Below, piece by piece: positions 7,909 through 15,947 of a stretch of DNA of 34,193 bases. The notes beneath the pieces are model-generated. The model was given only the letters and a program-made list of their open reading frames with translations. It had not been told where the DNA came from and ran no database searches. Within the stretch, counting starts at the first letter, position 1; each line of letters begins with the position of its first letter. Both the position numbers and the translations under genes were made by a program. Source of the stretch: an uncultured Bacteroidia bacterium (GTDB lineage: Bacteria; Bacteroidota; Bacteroidia; Bacteroidales; UBA932); the NCBI GenBank assembly GCA_902767465.1, contig CACXHM010000061.1, positions 1 through 34,193 on the forward strand, given 5' to 3'.

Positions 7909-9885
7909 TTACCAGCCCAAATTCTGGACAAGGTTCGGATTAATTTCTATGTAGGTTGTGGGAATCGGCCAGAAGTAGTCCTTAAGCCCGAAATTCTGCT
8001 CCGCCACGAAGGTTTTCACATAATAATCTTCGGGGCTCGTGGAAGTGACATGGAAACCATAAATACCCTTCTGGTATTCGGCCGGGGCTTCCATCCAGCG
8101 GCGGATATCCCAGAAACGCTGGCTTTCGAAAGCAAGTTCGTTGAGCCTTTCCTGATGAATGATGGCACGCATGCCGATCTTGGTATTATAGTAACCGGGA
8201 TTGTTGCTGTAGTTGTCCCATGCAGCCTTTACGCCAGGTATGCCTGCCCTTGCGCGAATGGCATCGAGATGCTCGAACATATCGTCGGCATGGAAACCGT
8301 TGGGGCCTTCAACCTCGTTGATGCACTCTGCATACAGAAGGTAGAGGTCGGTGAGACGCATCGTAGGCCAGGGGAACCACCATGAAGTAAAACTGTTGTC
8401 CGCCGTGCATACGCATTCATACGGGAAGAGTTTCTTGGGGAAGAAGCCCGTAATCGGTCCCGTTTCGGAACTGGTCTTTCCGTGAGCCCCGTTCAGCCGG
8501 CATTCGATATAGGCCATATCATCGGGCTGGACACCTGTGGACACGCCGGGAAGGCTACTGAGCCAGGTGCCGCCGTCGAAACCAAGCGAAGAATAGTACC
8601 GGGGTTCCCTGTTGAAGTTCATGACCGCAGTAGTGTATCCCTCTTTCAAATAGTAAGCATGCTCAGCATCGCCGTCTTTAAGCTGATAGACATTCTGCCC
8701 TGCCCATTCAAGGTCGTTTCGGATGGGAAGTCCGTTGCGGGTATAGAAACCCTCGGCAATCTTGAGCGGAACGCCGATGAATTTGTAGCCTCCGAGCATC
8801 ATTCGATACCCCGTAAGAATAGGCATGCATATCTGCTGGAAGATAGTCATTGATGATGCAGGAGTCTGAGTATTGCCCCAGATCATCTCGCTGTTCCACC
8901 TGCGGTAGAAAGAGTTGCGAAGGGTCATGTCGGTGAGCAGAGTATCATTTACATGATTGCTGCTCCCGTTCAGCACAACGGGGAACTCAAGAGCCACGAG
9001 GGCTTTGTCGAAAAGACGGATGCTGGCTTCATCGCAAATCTTCAGGGCATCTTCACATGCCTTCATTGCATTTTTCCAGCGCTCCTTGATCTGATCCTCG
9101 CTTTTCTGCGGGAACAACTGCTCTCCACGGCCGTCAACAAGTCCGGCTTCCTGTGCATTCCCGTTGAACAGAGGGCTGGCGGCATAAGTGGCCACACGGG
9201 CCTTGATGGAAGCGCAGACAGCCTTGGTTACACGGCCGTATTCGTCGGTAGACTGGTTCACCAGGGGAAGATCCGGAAGGGCTTCGTCCATAAGCGAGAT
9301 TATATAATCGAAGCAGTCGTCGATATTGTCGCGATAAACACGGACCTGGTTTATGTCAGAGTCAATGGGAAGGCTCTCGCGGATAATGGGAACCGGTCCC
9401 CACTTGCGCACAAGATTGAAGTGGTAGTAAGCCTTGAGGAACTTGGCCTCGGCCTTCCACTGGGCCTTTTCCCAGTCTTCCATGTCGGGAACCCTGTCCA
9501 CATTCTCCAGAAGGATATCACAACAACGGATTCCTTCATACATGCTTGGCCAGTCGTTGGCATAAACAGAATTTGCGCTCATAAAACCGCGCGCTATATT
9601 AAAATAGGTATTGGGAACACGGGCGGAGGTATTGGATACCACGCGGCCGACAAGGTCCCACAATTCATCGCCACCAAGCATTGCGGGATCCCCTCCCGGG
9701 ATACCATCCGCCGGAATGAACGAATAGCATGTTGCCAGATAGCGTATGGCCGCCGAACGCAGGTTGAATGCTTTTTCAATGGATGCAAGACCGTCATCCG
9801 GCACCACATCCAGGAATTTGTTGCACGATACCATACCCCCTGCAAGAAGGGCGGTTGCAAGAATACTTATAATTATCTTACGCAT
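7909..9885 (-). CDS. SusD/RagB-family nutrient-binding outer-membrane lipoprotein (first pair)
   Basis: 658 residues. SusD-like proteins form the lid on a SusC TonB-dependent transporter and capture the substrate at the cell surface. The signal peptide ends in GGMVSC (Cys21), followed by NKFLDVVPDD, the typical SusD start (C.KFLD..P.D). The helical TPR-like core is visible (KAEAKFLKAYYHFNLVRKWGPVPI near 145-170). The C-terminal RagB part includes the characteristic MRLTDLYLLYAECINEV, the IRARAGIPGV segment, IIHQERLNELAFESQRFWDIRRW and a YFWPIP..YIEINPNLVQNLGW ending, all hallmark SusD sequences. It starts 8 bases after the SusC-like gene. The length is at the long end of the family. The substrate cannot be read from the sequence. 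Confidence 0.96.
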   Translation of the reverse strand: MRKIIISILATALLAGGMVSCNKFLDVVPDDGLASIEKAFNLRSAAIRYLATCYSFIPADGIPGGDPAMLGGDELWDLVGRVVSNTSARVPNTYFNIARGFMSANSVYANDWPSMYEGIRCCDILLENVDRVPDMEDWEKAQWKAEAKFLKAYYHFNLVRKWGPVPIIRESLPIDSDINQVRVYRDNIDDCFDYIISLMDEALPDLPLVNQSTDEYGRVTKAVCASIKARVATYAASPLFNGNAQEAGLVDGRGEQLFPQKSEDQIKERWKNAMKACEDALKICDEASIRLFDKALVALEFPVVLNGSSNHVNDTLLTDMTLRNSFYRRWNSEMIWGNTQTPASSMTIFQQICMPILTGYRMMLGGYKFIGVPLKIAEGFYTRNGLPIRNDLEWAGQNVYQLKDGDAEHAYYLKEGYTTAVMNFNREPRYYSSLGFDGGTWLSSLPGVSTGVQPDDMAYIECRLNGAHGKTSSETGPITGFFPKKLFPYECVCTADNSFTSWWFPWPTMRLTDLYLLYAECINEVEGPNGFHADDMFEHLDAIRARAGIPGVKAAWDNYSNNPGYYNTKIGMRAIIHQERLNELAFESQRFWDIRRWMEAPAEYQKGIYGFHVTSTSPEDYYVKTFVAEQNFGLKDYFWPIPTTYIEINPNLVQNLGW

Positions 9886-9893
9886 ATTCTCTG

Positions 9894-12800
9894 TTATTTA
9901 AAGGTAACGTTTACACCGATGTTGAAGGTGCGCTGGATCGGGTAGTTGAGTCCGTTCCCGGCAAGTTCGGGATCCCAAAGGTCGAACTTGCTCCAGCACA
10001 GCAGGTTGTTGCCCTGGAAATAAACACGGAGATTATCTATGTGCAGTTTCTCTGTGAATTTGGCAGGGAGGGTGTATCCGAATTCAAGCTGTTTCAGTCT
10101 CAGGAAAGATCCGTCCCTCATCCACCAAGTGCTCACTGCAGTATTGTTATAGTTCTTATATGCACTGTAACGCGGCCAGAGAGCATAGATGTCGCGGTTG
10201 TCCTCGCTCCAGTGGCTGTCGGCGAAAGCCTTGAGCAACTGGGTGGTATTGTAGGTGATCTTCGTGACGGAACTGGTGTTGCGCACGAAAGGCGAAAGCT
10301 GCGAGGCATCGATCCAGAAAGACTCGTTTCCAAGCCCCTGGAAGAACAGTGAGAAGTCGAACCCGCGGTATCCTATGGAAGCACCGAAACCATAAATAAT
10401 CTGAGGAGAAACAGGATATCCGATAGGCACACGGTCGGCGGTAGAAATAACGCCGTCACCATTTACATCGGTATATTTTATGTCTCCTCCCCCGTACTGG
10501 CTGCCGAAAGACTGCTGCGAAGGAGAGTTCTGGGCATCTTCATCATCCACGAACAAGCGCTCGGCAATATAACCCCAGGTCTGTCCGATGGACTGTCCGG
10601 CATGCTGACGCCAGGGTTCCTTGTAGGTAGGTTCCTCATAAATCAGATACTGGCTCTTGCTCATCGTGAAGTTTCCGCGCGCAGATGTCCAGAGATCCTT
10701 GTTCCAGGACTGTTTGTAATCTGCCTGGATATCTACGCCGTGGGCTTTGGCTTCACCGATATTTGCGGCGATGGAAGCCTGGAGACCCATGGTATTAGGA
10801 ATATCGGCACGGGTCATGAAGATATCGGTACGGTGCTCGGTGTAGTATTCAGCAATAATGTCGAGTTTCTTGAACAGTCCAAGTTCAACCGCAATATTGC
10901 TCTTGTAGGATTTCTCCCAAGTGATGGCATCGTTGGCATAGCGCAGGACGTCGATACCGGCATATGAGATATTCCGGGTTGCTCCGAACGCAGCAGAGTG
11001 GGATGAACTGTTCATGTTCATCTCCGACAGATAGTAGAAACGGTTGGATGACGAACCGATGTTGTCGTTACCGACAAGACCGTAGGAATAACGGAGCTTG
11101 AGGTTGCTTACAATATTCTTGAGGGGTTCGAAGAACTTTTCGTTGGATACCATCCAGGCAACGCCCACCGAAGGGAAGAAGCCCCAGCGCTGAGATTTGG
11201 AGAAACGCTCGGATCCGTTGTAACCGAAGTTGAACTCTACGAAATATTTCTTGTCCCAGCCATAGGTGAAACGTCCGGAAAGACCGGCGTTGCGCGAAGG
11301 CAGACTCAACTGCAGCGAACCTGCGTTGGCTTCAAGTTCCTCGCGGGCTGTAAGTACGAGCAGTCCGGTCAGGGAATTCCTGCCGAAATCGCGCGACCAG
11401 TTAAGACGGCTTTCGGAATACATAGTATTGATAACCGTCTTGGCACCTTCGCTGTAAGTCAGGTAATCGGTACCGTCTTCGTTGATTCGCTGAACGTGAT
11501 ACTCTCCGGTGTAGGAGTCGTAGTTGTCGAGCGTGTACCAATACGGCTTGAACTGACGGTAGACATTATAGCTGGAGAGCCTGGTGAGGTTGAAAAGCGT
11601 CATGAAAGACAGGCCCTTGGTGATGAAGTCGAGCTTCTGGTCGAGTTCCACGGCAGCAATCATCTGCGAGCGCTGATAATCGCGATAACCCTTTACCAGA
11701 TTGGCGTAAGGATTGGTATAACTGCCGTCGCCGTAGTTACCGAACATGATATGCTGGATTCCGACATGGTCGGCATCGTCCGGGTAATAAGCCGGGAAAT
11801 GCACCGGACTGGAGTGCACCACCTGATCGTAAACGTCGGAACCGCCGTTCAGAGGTCCGGTGTAGTCGGTGAAGTTGCCGGTAAGACGCACCGCCAGTTT
11901 TGTAGTCGGCGTTACATTGATATCGACGTTGGAACGCAACGTATATGTCTTCTGGTCAATGTTGTTGTTGAACGAATTGCGTTTGTCGACATTCAGCACA
12001 CCGGTATCGTCGGTGAAGGAGCCGGAAACATAGTAGGTAGCGACCTTGCCGCCGCCTCGTGCCGACACGGTGGCCCTGTAGCTTTGGGCGCTGTCCTTGA
12101 ACAGCATGCTGTACCAGTCGTTCAAAGGATAGATGATGCGGTTTGCACCCGGCTTGCCGGTCTGTTCAATCTTATCGAAACTGAACATGAGATCGCCAAG
12201 GGGATCACGGGTGGAAATGGCTTCATTATAACCTTTCATATAAGTAACGCCATCCGCAAGTTCCACAACGTCCGTAGGAGCTGAAATCGAGGTCTCGACA
12301 CGCGCAAAAATCTTTGCCGGGCCTTCCTGTCCGCGCTTGGTGGTGACGAAAATGACACCGTTTGCACCGCGTGCACCGTAAAGGGCGGTTGCGGTAGCAT
12401 CTTTCATGACGGAGAAACTCTCGATGTCATCGGGTTGCGGACGGGCGAGGTCGGTGGTGGTGAGCTCAATATTATCGATGAGGATAAGAGGACTCGTGTT
12501 GGCACCGAAGGTGGTGATACCGCGAACAAAGAAGTCGGCATTGTCCTGACCAGGCTCGCCGGAGCGCTGGTAGGCAATGACGCCGGCGACATTGCCGGCA
12601 AGTGACGTGGTGAAGTTGCTGGACGGGACCTTCAGGTTGGAAACGTCAACGGCCGTAATGGAGCCGATCAACGATTCTTTCTTCTGCTTGCCGAACGCAA
12701 CGACAACAGCATCTTCGAGTTCGTTCTTGTCGTCGGAAAGTTTGACGATGAAATTTCGCACATCGCCGACTTTAATGATCTGGGGTATTTTTCCGACCGA

Positions 12801-13028
12801 TTCAAACTTGAGGTTGTCGGTGCTTTTTACACCTTTCAACTCAAATGAACCGTCAAGCCCGGTAACCGTGCCTGTGTTGGTGCCGGAGATGGAAACGGCG
12901 GCGTACGGCATAGGCTCGCCGGTTTCTTCTTCATAAACAATACCCCTCACGGTTCTGGTCTGTGCATGGGCGACAAGGCCCGCAAACAGGAGAAGGACCG
13001 TAATAAGGAAGCCTTTCTTAATGGACAT
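9894..13028 (-). CDS. SusC/RagA-family TonB-dependent transporter (first pair)
   Basis: 1044 residues. This is an outer-membrane beta-barrel importer powered by TonB. Signal peptide residues 1-22 (…GLVAHA|Q). A carboxypeptidase-regulatory-like beta-sandwich spans about 25-100 (VRGIVYEEETGEPMPYAAV, VTGLDGSFEL). The plug domain runs about 105-235 with the SusC-type DAVVVAFGKQKKES start, FVRGITTFGANTSPLILIDNIE and the signature DATATALYGARGANGVIFVTTKRG. The rest is barrel, ending in a strand RTFNIGVNVTFK. There is no STN domain before the beta-sandwich, so it is not of the type that signals to an anti-sigma factor. It is first in the six-gene operon, 8 bases before susD-like. A promoter match lies about 32 bases upstream of the ATG at 13028. 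Confidence 0.97.
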   Translation of the reverse strand: MSIKKGFLITVLLLFAGLVAHAQTRTVRGIVYEEETGEPMPYAAVSISGTNTGTVTGLDGSFELKGVKSTDNLKFESVGKIPQIIKVGDVRNFIVKLSDDKNELEDAVVVAFGKQKKESLIGSITAVDVSNLKVPSSNFTTSLAGNVAGVIAYQRSGEPGQDNADFFVRGITTFGANTSPLILIDNIELTTTDLARPQPDDIESFSVMKDATATALYGARGANGVIFVTTKRGQEGPAKIFARVETSISAPTDVVELADGVTYMKGYNEAISTRDPLGDLMFSFDKIEQTGKPGANRIIYPLNDWYSMLFKDSAQSYRATVSARGGGKVATYYVSGSFTDDTGVLNVDKRNSFNNNIDQKTYTLRSNVDINVTPTTKLAVRLTGNFTDYTGPLNGGSDVYDQVVHSSPVHFPAYYPDDADHVGIQHIMFGNYGDGSYTNPYANLVKGYRDYQRSQMIAAVELDQKLDFITKGLSFMTLFNLTRLSSYNVYRQFKPYWYTLDNYDSYTGEYHVQRINEDGTDYLTYSEGAKTVINTMYSESRLNWSRDFGRNSLTGLLVLTAREELEANAGSLQLSLPSRNAGLSGRFTYGWDKKYFVEFNFGYNGSERFSKSQRWGFFPSVGVAWMVSNEKFFEPLKNIVSNLKLRYSYGLVGNDNIGSSSNRFYYLSEMNMNSSSHSAAFGATRNISYAGIDVLRYANDAITWEKSYKSNIAVELGLFKKLDIIAEYYTEHRTDIFMTRADIPNTMGLQASIAANIGEAKAHGVDIQADYKQSWNKDLWTSARGNFTMSKSQYLIYEEPTYKEPWRQHAGQSIGQTWGYIAERLFVDDEDAQNSPSQQSFGSQYGGGDIKYTDVNGDGVISTADRVPIGYPVSPQIIYGFGASIGYRGFDFSLFFQGLGNESFWIDASQLSPFVRNTSSVTKITYNTTQLLKAFADSHWSEDNRDIYALWPRYSAYKNYNNTAVSTWWMRDGSFLRLKQLEFGYTLPAKFTEKLHIDNLRVYFQGNNLLCWSKFDLWDPELAGNGLNYPIQRTFNIGVNVTFK

Positions 13029-13059
13029 AGGTTATTAAACTGTCTATGGTTAATTGGTA

Positions 13060-13067
13060 CAAATATA
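13060..13067 (-). promoter_or_regulatory. Predicted -7 element of the first susC operon
   Basis: On the minus strand the sequence reads TATATTTG, an exact match to the Bacteroidota -7 consensus TAnnTTTG. The -33 region about 20 bases upstream is T-rich without a clear TTTG. Transcription would begin near 13053, about 25 bases before the SusC ATG. It lies in the 78-base region shared with the divergent protease gene. Confidence 0.6.
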
Positions 13068-13092
13068 TGTAGTTTTTATTAAATAAAAAATC

Positions 13093-13100
13093 TATTTTTG
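13093..13100 (+). promoter_or_regulatory. Predicted -7 element of the protease-esterase unit
   Basis: TATTTTTG matches TAnnTTTG. It ends only 6 bases before the ATG of the protease gene at 13107, so the transcript would start at or within a few bases of the ATG (leaderless or nearly so). The -33 region is a poor match (TATG around 13066-13069). Confidence 0.5.
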
Positions 13101-13106
13101 CACGAA

Positions 13107-15947
13107 ATGAAGTACTGCCACATATTGCACACACTACTGCCATGCTTTTTTCTTCTGGCTGGATGCGAGGGCGTTGAAGACAATCCCGTCAGGGAATCTG
13201 TTGAAGAAGAAGGAGAAAAAGCCGCAAGGCCCCGTTTTGAGAATGCACTGATAGTACAAACGGAGTCGGACGACATCCCGCAGCTTGAGGGATTCAGTTT
13301 TGAACGCGTTTTCTCCGGTGATCCGGAATTTGAGCAGAGGCACAGGGAGGCAGGCCTGCACAAATGGTATTTTGCCATTCCTGTGGAAGATATTCCAGCC
13401 ACCAGGGCAGAGGCATCGCTCGGCTCCCTTCCCGGCATCAAATCCATAGAGAAGCCGCTTCCGGCCGTTGCAGACGCTTTTCTATTCAACGATCCTTACT
13501 TAAACAGGCAATGGCACCTGCTTAACGACGCGTCCCTGCATAACAAATTTGTCCAGGGTATCGACATCAATGTGTTGCCTGTCTGGAAGCAGTTTACCGC
13601 TGGCGGCTCTGCTGTAACCGTTGCCGTGGTGGATTCCGGAATCGAATATGATCACACGGACCTTTCAGGAGTAGTGCTGCCACCAGGCAAAGACGGAAGC
13701 AAGTCATTCTTATGGGACCATTTCTTTTCACCTTATGATTATGAATCCTCCCGTCATGGCACACATGTCGCCGGAATCATAGGCGCAATCAACAACAACG
13801 GCACCGGGGTATGCGGCATTGCAGGGGGCAGCAACGGCACAGGAGGAGTAAAGATCATTGACTGTCAAGCTATTGGATCGTCTTCCAACATGTACGACGC
13901 ATTCGTGTGGGCGGCAGACAAGGGAGCGGTGATAATCAACAACAGCTGGAACGGGGACTATAAAGCAGTTTCTGACGTTCCGGAAGAGACCGATGACAGT
14001 TACAAAACAGCCATAGATTACTTCGTGAAATACGCCGGCACCGACAAACACGGGAACCAGACAGGCCCGATGCAGGGCGGTCTGGTGGTGTTCTCTGCCG
14101 GCAATAAGGCATGGGACAGGCAGCAACCCACGATGTATGAGAAGAATATCTCGGTCGGAGCGGTCGGACCTGCCGGGGAAGCCACTTCATACACATGCTA
14201 CGGCCCCTGGGTGGACATATGTGCTCCCGGAGGCAACGACGGCAGCACCTACGGCAGTTCAGGCCTAGCCCAGATATACAGCACCATGCAGGGCAATGGA
14301 TACTACCAGATGCAGGGTACTTCGCAGGCCGCACCCATGGTGTCCGGAGTAGCGGCACTGATCGTATCGTATTTCGGAAAGGAAGGTTTCACCTGCGATG
14401 ACCTTCGCGACATCCTCCTGAAAGGGGCCGACAGGGAAATACCCGCCAGACACAACAAGGCGATAGGACCTATGCTCGATGCATACGGATCGTTCCTGTA
14501 TGCATCCGGAGCCCCTCTTAAAACCGCTGACGGGCTTTCGGTGAACACAAGGACTGCCGGCAAGGCAACAATCAGCTGGAACATAATGTCTTACGGCACC
14601 CAGCCTATGTACGCATACAAGGTTTTTCTTGCCGAAAGTCCCAACGGGCTCGCGAATGCTGATCCTTTCAATCCCCCGGCCGGAGTACGGGTACAAACGC
14701 TGGTCACCTACAACAGCACTGCAAAAACCGCATCCGTAACCTTCGACGGAATCCAGCTCGACAAGAACTACTATTTCTCGGTCGTCGGCTACACCCGGAG
14801 CCATCTTTACACTAAAGATAACACCGTAAAAAACTTTTTCGTGAGGACGAACACGCCGCCGGTGCTGACCAGCGACTATTCCGTTCCTGTATCCATCACC
14901 CATTCCCAAACTGCAACCATCAAGGCATACTATTCCGATGCGGAGGGAGACCAGCTCATATTTACTCTTGATCCCGGGTCGAATGCGGGCAGCTGGACCG
15001 ACGACGGCAACGGAAACCTCACGCTCAGCATTGACGGAAGCAAGGCGTCTGCAGGATCGTATTCGGCAAAAGTTACGGCTGATGACGGCATGGAGACCAC
15101 TTCCGTCAGTTTCATCTACACCATCCTTCCCAACCGCAATCCCGTGCTGAAACTTGAGAAACCCGTCATAGGGCAGGTCAAGTACAATGAAACGGCAGAG
15201 GCCCTGGTTCGCTGCAGCGATGCCGACGGCGACCGCTTAGGCATTACGACCACCCCGGGTTCCGCTGCGGGCACATGGGACGAGGCCGAACCGGGGTTGT
15301 ACCGTCTTTCGATCAACGGGAAAGGGGCCCCTGCCGGAACATATACAGCAAGCATCACCGCAGATGACGGACATGGAGGAACGGTATCTCTGAACATCAG
15401 CTACTCGCTGAAAGGAGGCAACAAGCCCGTGCTTGCGAAAAGTATCAAGAATTTTCCTCTCACGGTCGGAGGGAAGCCAGAAACCATCGATCTGAATTCA
15501 CATTTTTCCGACCCTGACGGGGATCCGCTCGAATTCAGCATTGTTTCCTGCGGAACCGCAGTAAAGGCCTGCATCAGCGGCAGCACACTGACCATAACGG
15601 CGGAGGAGCCGGGGCTCGCGGAGGTCTCCCTGAGCGCAAGCGACGGAAATACCCGGGAGCCGGCGGCATGCAGTTTCGTGGTTCTGTGCATGACCGCATC
15701 CGATGGAGGGAACATGGTTACATGGCCGTCGGTGGTGAGCTCGGAACTGAACATTGCCATGGAAAAATCAGGCAGTGCCAGGATATGTATCTACTCATCC
15801 ACCGGCAAATGCGTCCTCGACAGGACCGTCTATTCTTCATCATACAAATCTGCAGCAACGGATGTTTCGTCCCTCGCCCCCGGCAGATATGTACTCAAGA
15901 TTACGACCTCAGAAACGACAATCAAGAAAAGCATAGTAAAAATATGA
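13107..15947 (+). CDS. S8 subtilisin-like protease with Ig/cadherin-like repeats and T9SS C-terminal sorting domain
   Basis: 946 residues from the ATG at 13107; an in-frame TTG at 13098 falls inside the promoter element and is rejected. The signal peptide ends in a lipobox-like LLAGC (Cys20). Residues about 40-125 resemble a subtilase propeptide, followed by FNDPYLNRQWHL, typical just before the catalytic domain. The S8 triad is intact: Asp176 (VVDSG), His217 (HGTHVAG), Ser406 (GTSQAAP), with oxyanion Asn333 (SAGN). An FN3-like region (about 470-585) precedes three Ig/cadherin-like repeats carrying DAEGD, DADGD and DPDGD. The last about 85 residues (WPSVVSSELNI ... GRYVLKIT ... KKSIVKI) match the type A sorting domain of T9SS cargo. 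It should be an endopeptidase exported to the cell surface or medium. It overlaps the next gene by 4 bases (ATGA). The combination of lipobox and T9SS signal is unusual. Confidence 0.93.
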   Translation: MKYCHILHTLLPCFFLLAGCEGVEDNPVRESVEEEGEKAARPRFENALIVQTESDDIPQLEGFSFERVFSGDPEFEQRHREAGLHKWYFAIPVEDIPATRAEASLGSLPGIKSIEKPLPAVADAFLFNDPYLNRQWHLLNDASLHNKFVQGIDINVLPVWKQFTAGGSAVTVAVVDSGIEYDHTDLSGVVLPPGKDGSKSFLWDHFFSPYDYESSRHGTHVAGIIGAINNNGTGVCGIAGGSNGTGGVKIIDCQAIGSSSNMYDAFVWAADKGAVIINNSWNGDYKAVSDVPEETDDSYKTAIDYFVKYAGTDKHGNQTGPMQGGLVVFSAGNKAWDRQQPTMYEKNISVGAVGPAGEATSYTCYGPWVDICAPGGNDGSTYGSSGLAQIYSTMQGNGYYQMQGTSQAAPMVSGVAALIVSYFGKEGFTCDDLRDILLKGADREIPARHNKAIGPMLDAYGSFLYASGAPLKTADGLSVNTRTAGKATISWNIMSYGTQPMYAYKVFLAESPNGLANADPFNPPAGVRVQTLVTYNSTAKTASVTFDGIQLDKNYYFSVVGYTRSHLYTKDNTVKNFFVRTNTPPVLTSDYSVPVSITHSQTATIKAYYSDAEGDQLIFTLDPGSNAGSWTDDGNGNLTLSIDGSKASAGSYSAKVTADDGMETTSVSFIYTILPNRNPVLKLEKPVIGQVKYNETAEALVRCSDADGDRLGITTTPGSAAGTWDEAEPGLYRLSINGKGAPAGTYTASITADDGHGGTVSLNISYSLKGGNKPVLAKSIKNFPLTVGGKPETIDLNSHFSDPDGDPLEFSIVSCGTAVKACISGSTLTITAEEPGLAEVSLSASDGNTREPAACSFVVLCMTASDGGNMVTWPSVVSSELNIAMEKSGSARICIYSSTGKCVLDRTVYSSSYKSAATDVSSLAPGRYVLKITTSETTIKKSIVKI

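Noticed and set aside
13098..13106. TTG start codon for the protease
   Set aside because: It falls inside the predicted -7 promoter element, and the ATG 9 bases later gives a normal signal peptide.
15668..15943. Upstream in-frame extension of the SASA esterase
   Set aside because: It overlaps the T9SS sorting domain of the protease in another frame and would place the signal peptide 92 residues inside the protein; the ATG at 15944 is far better.
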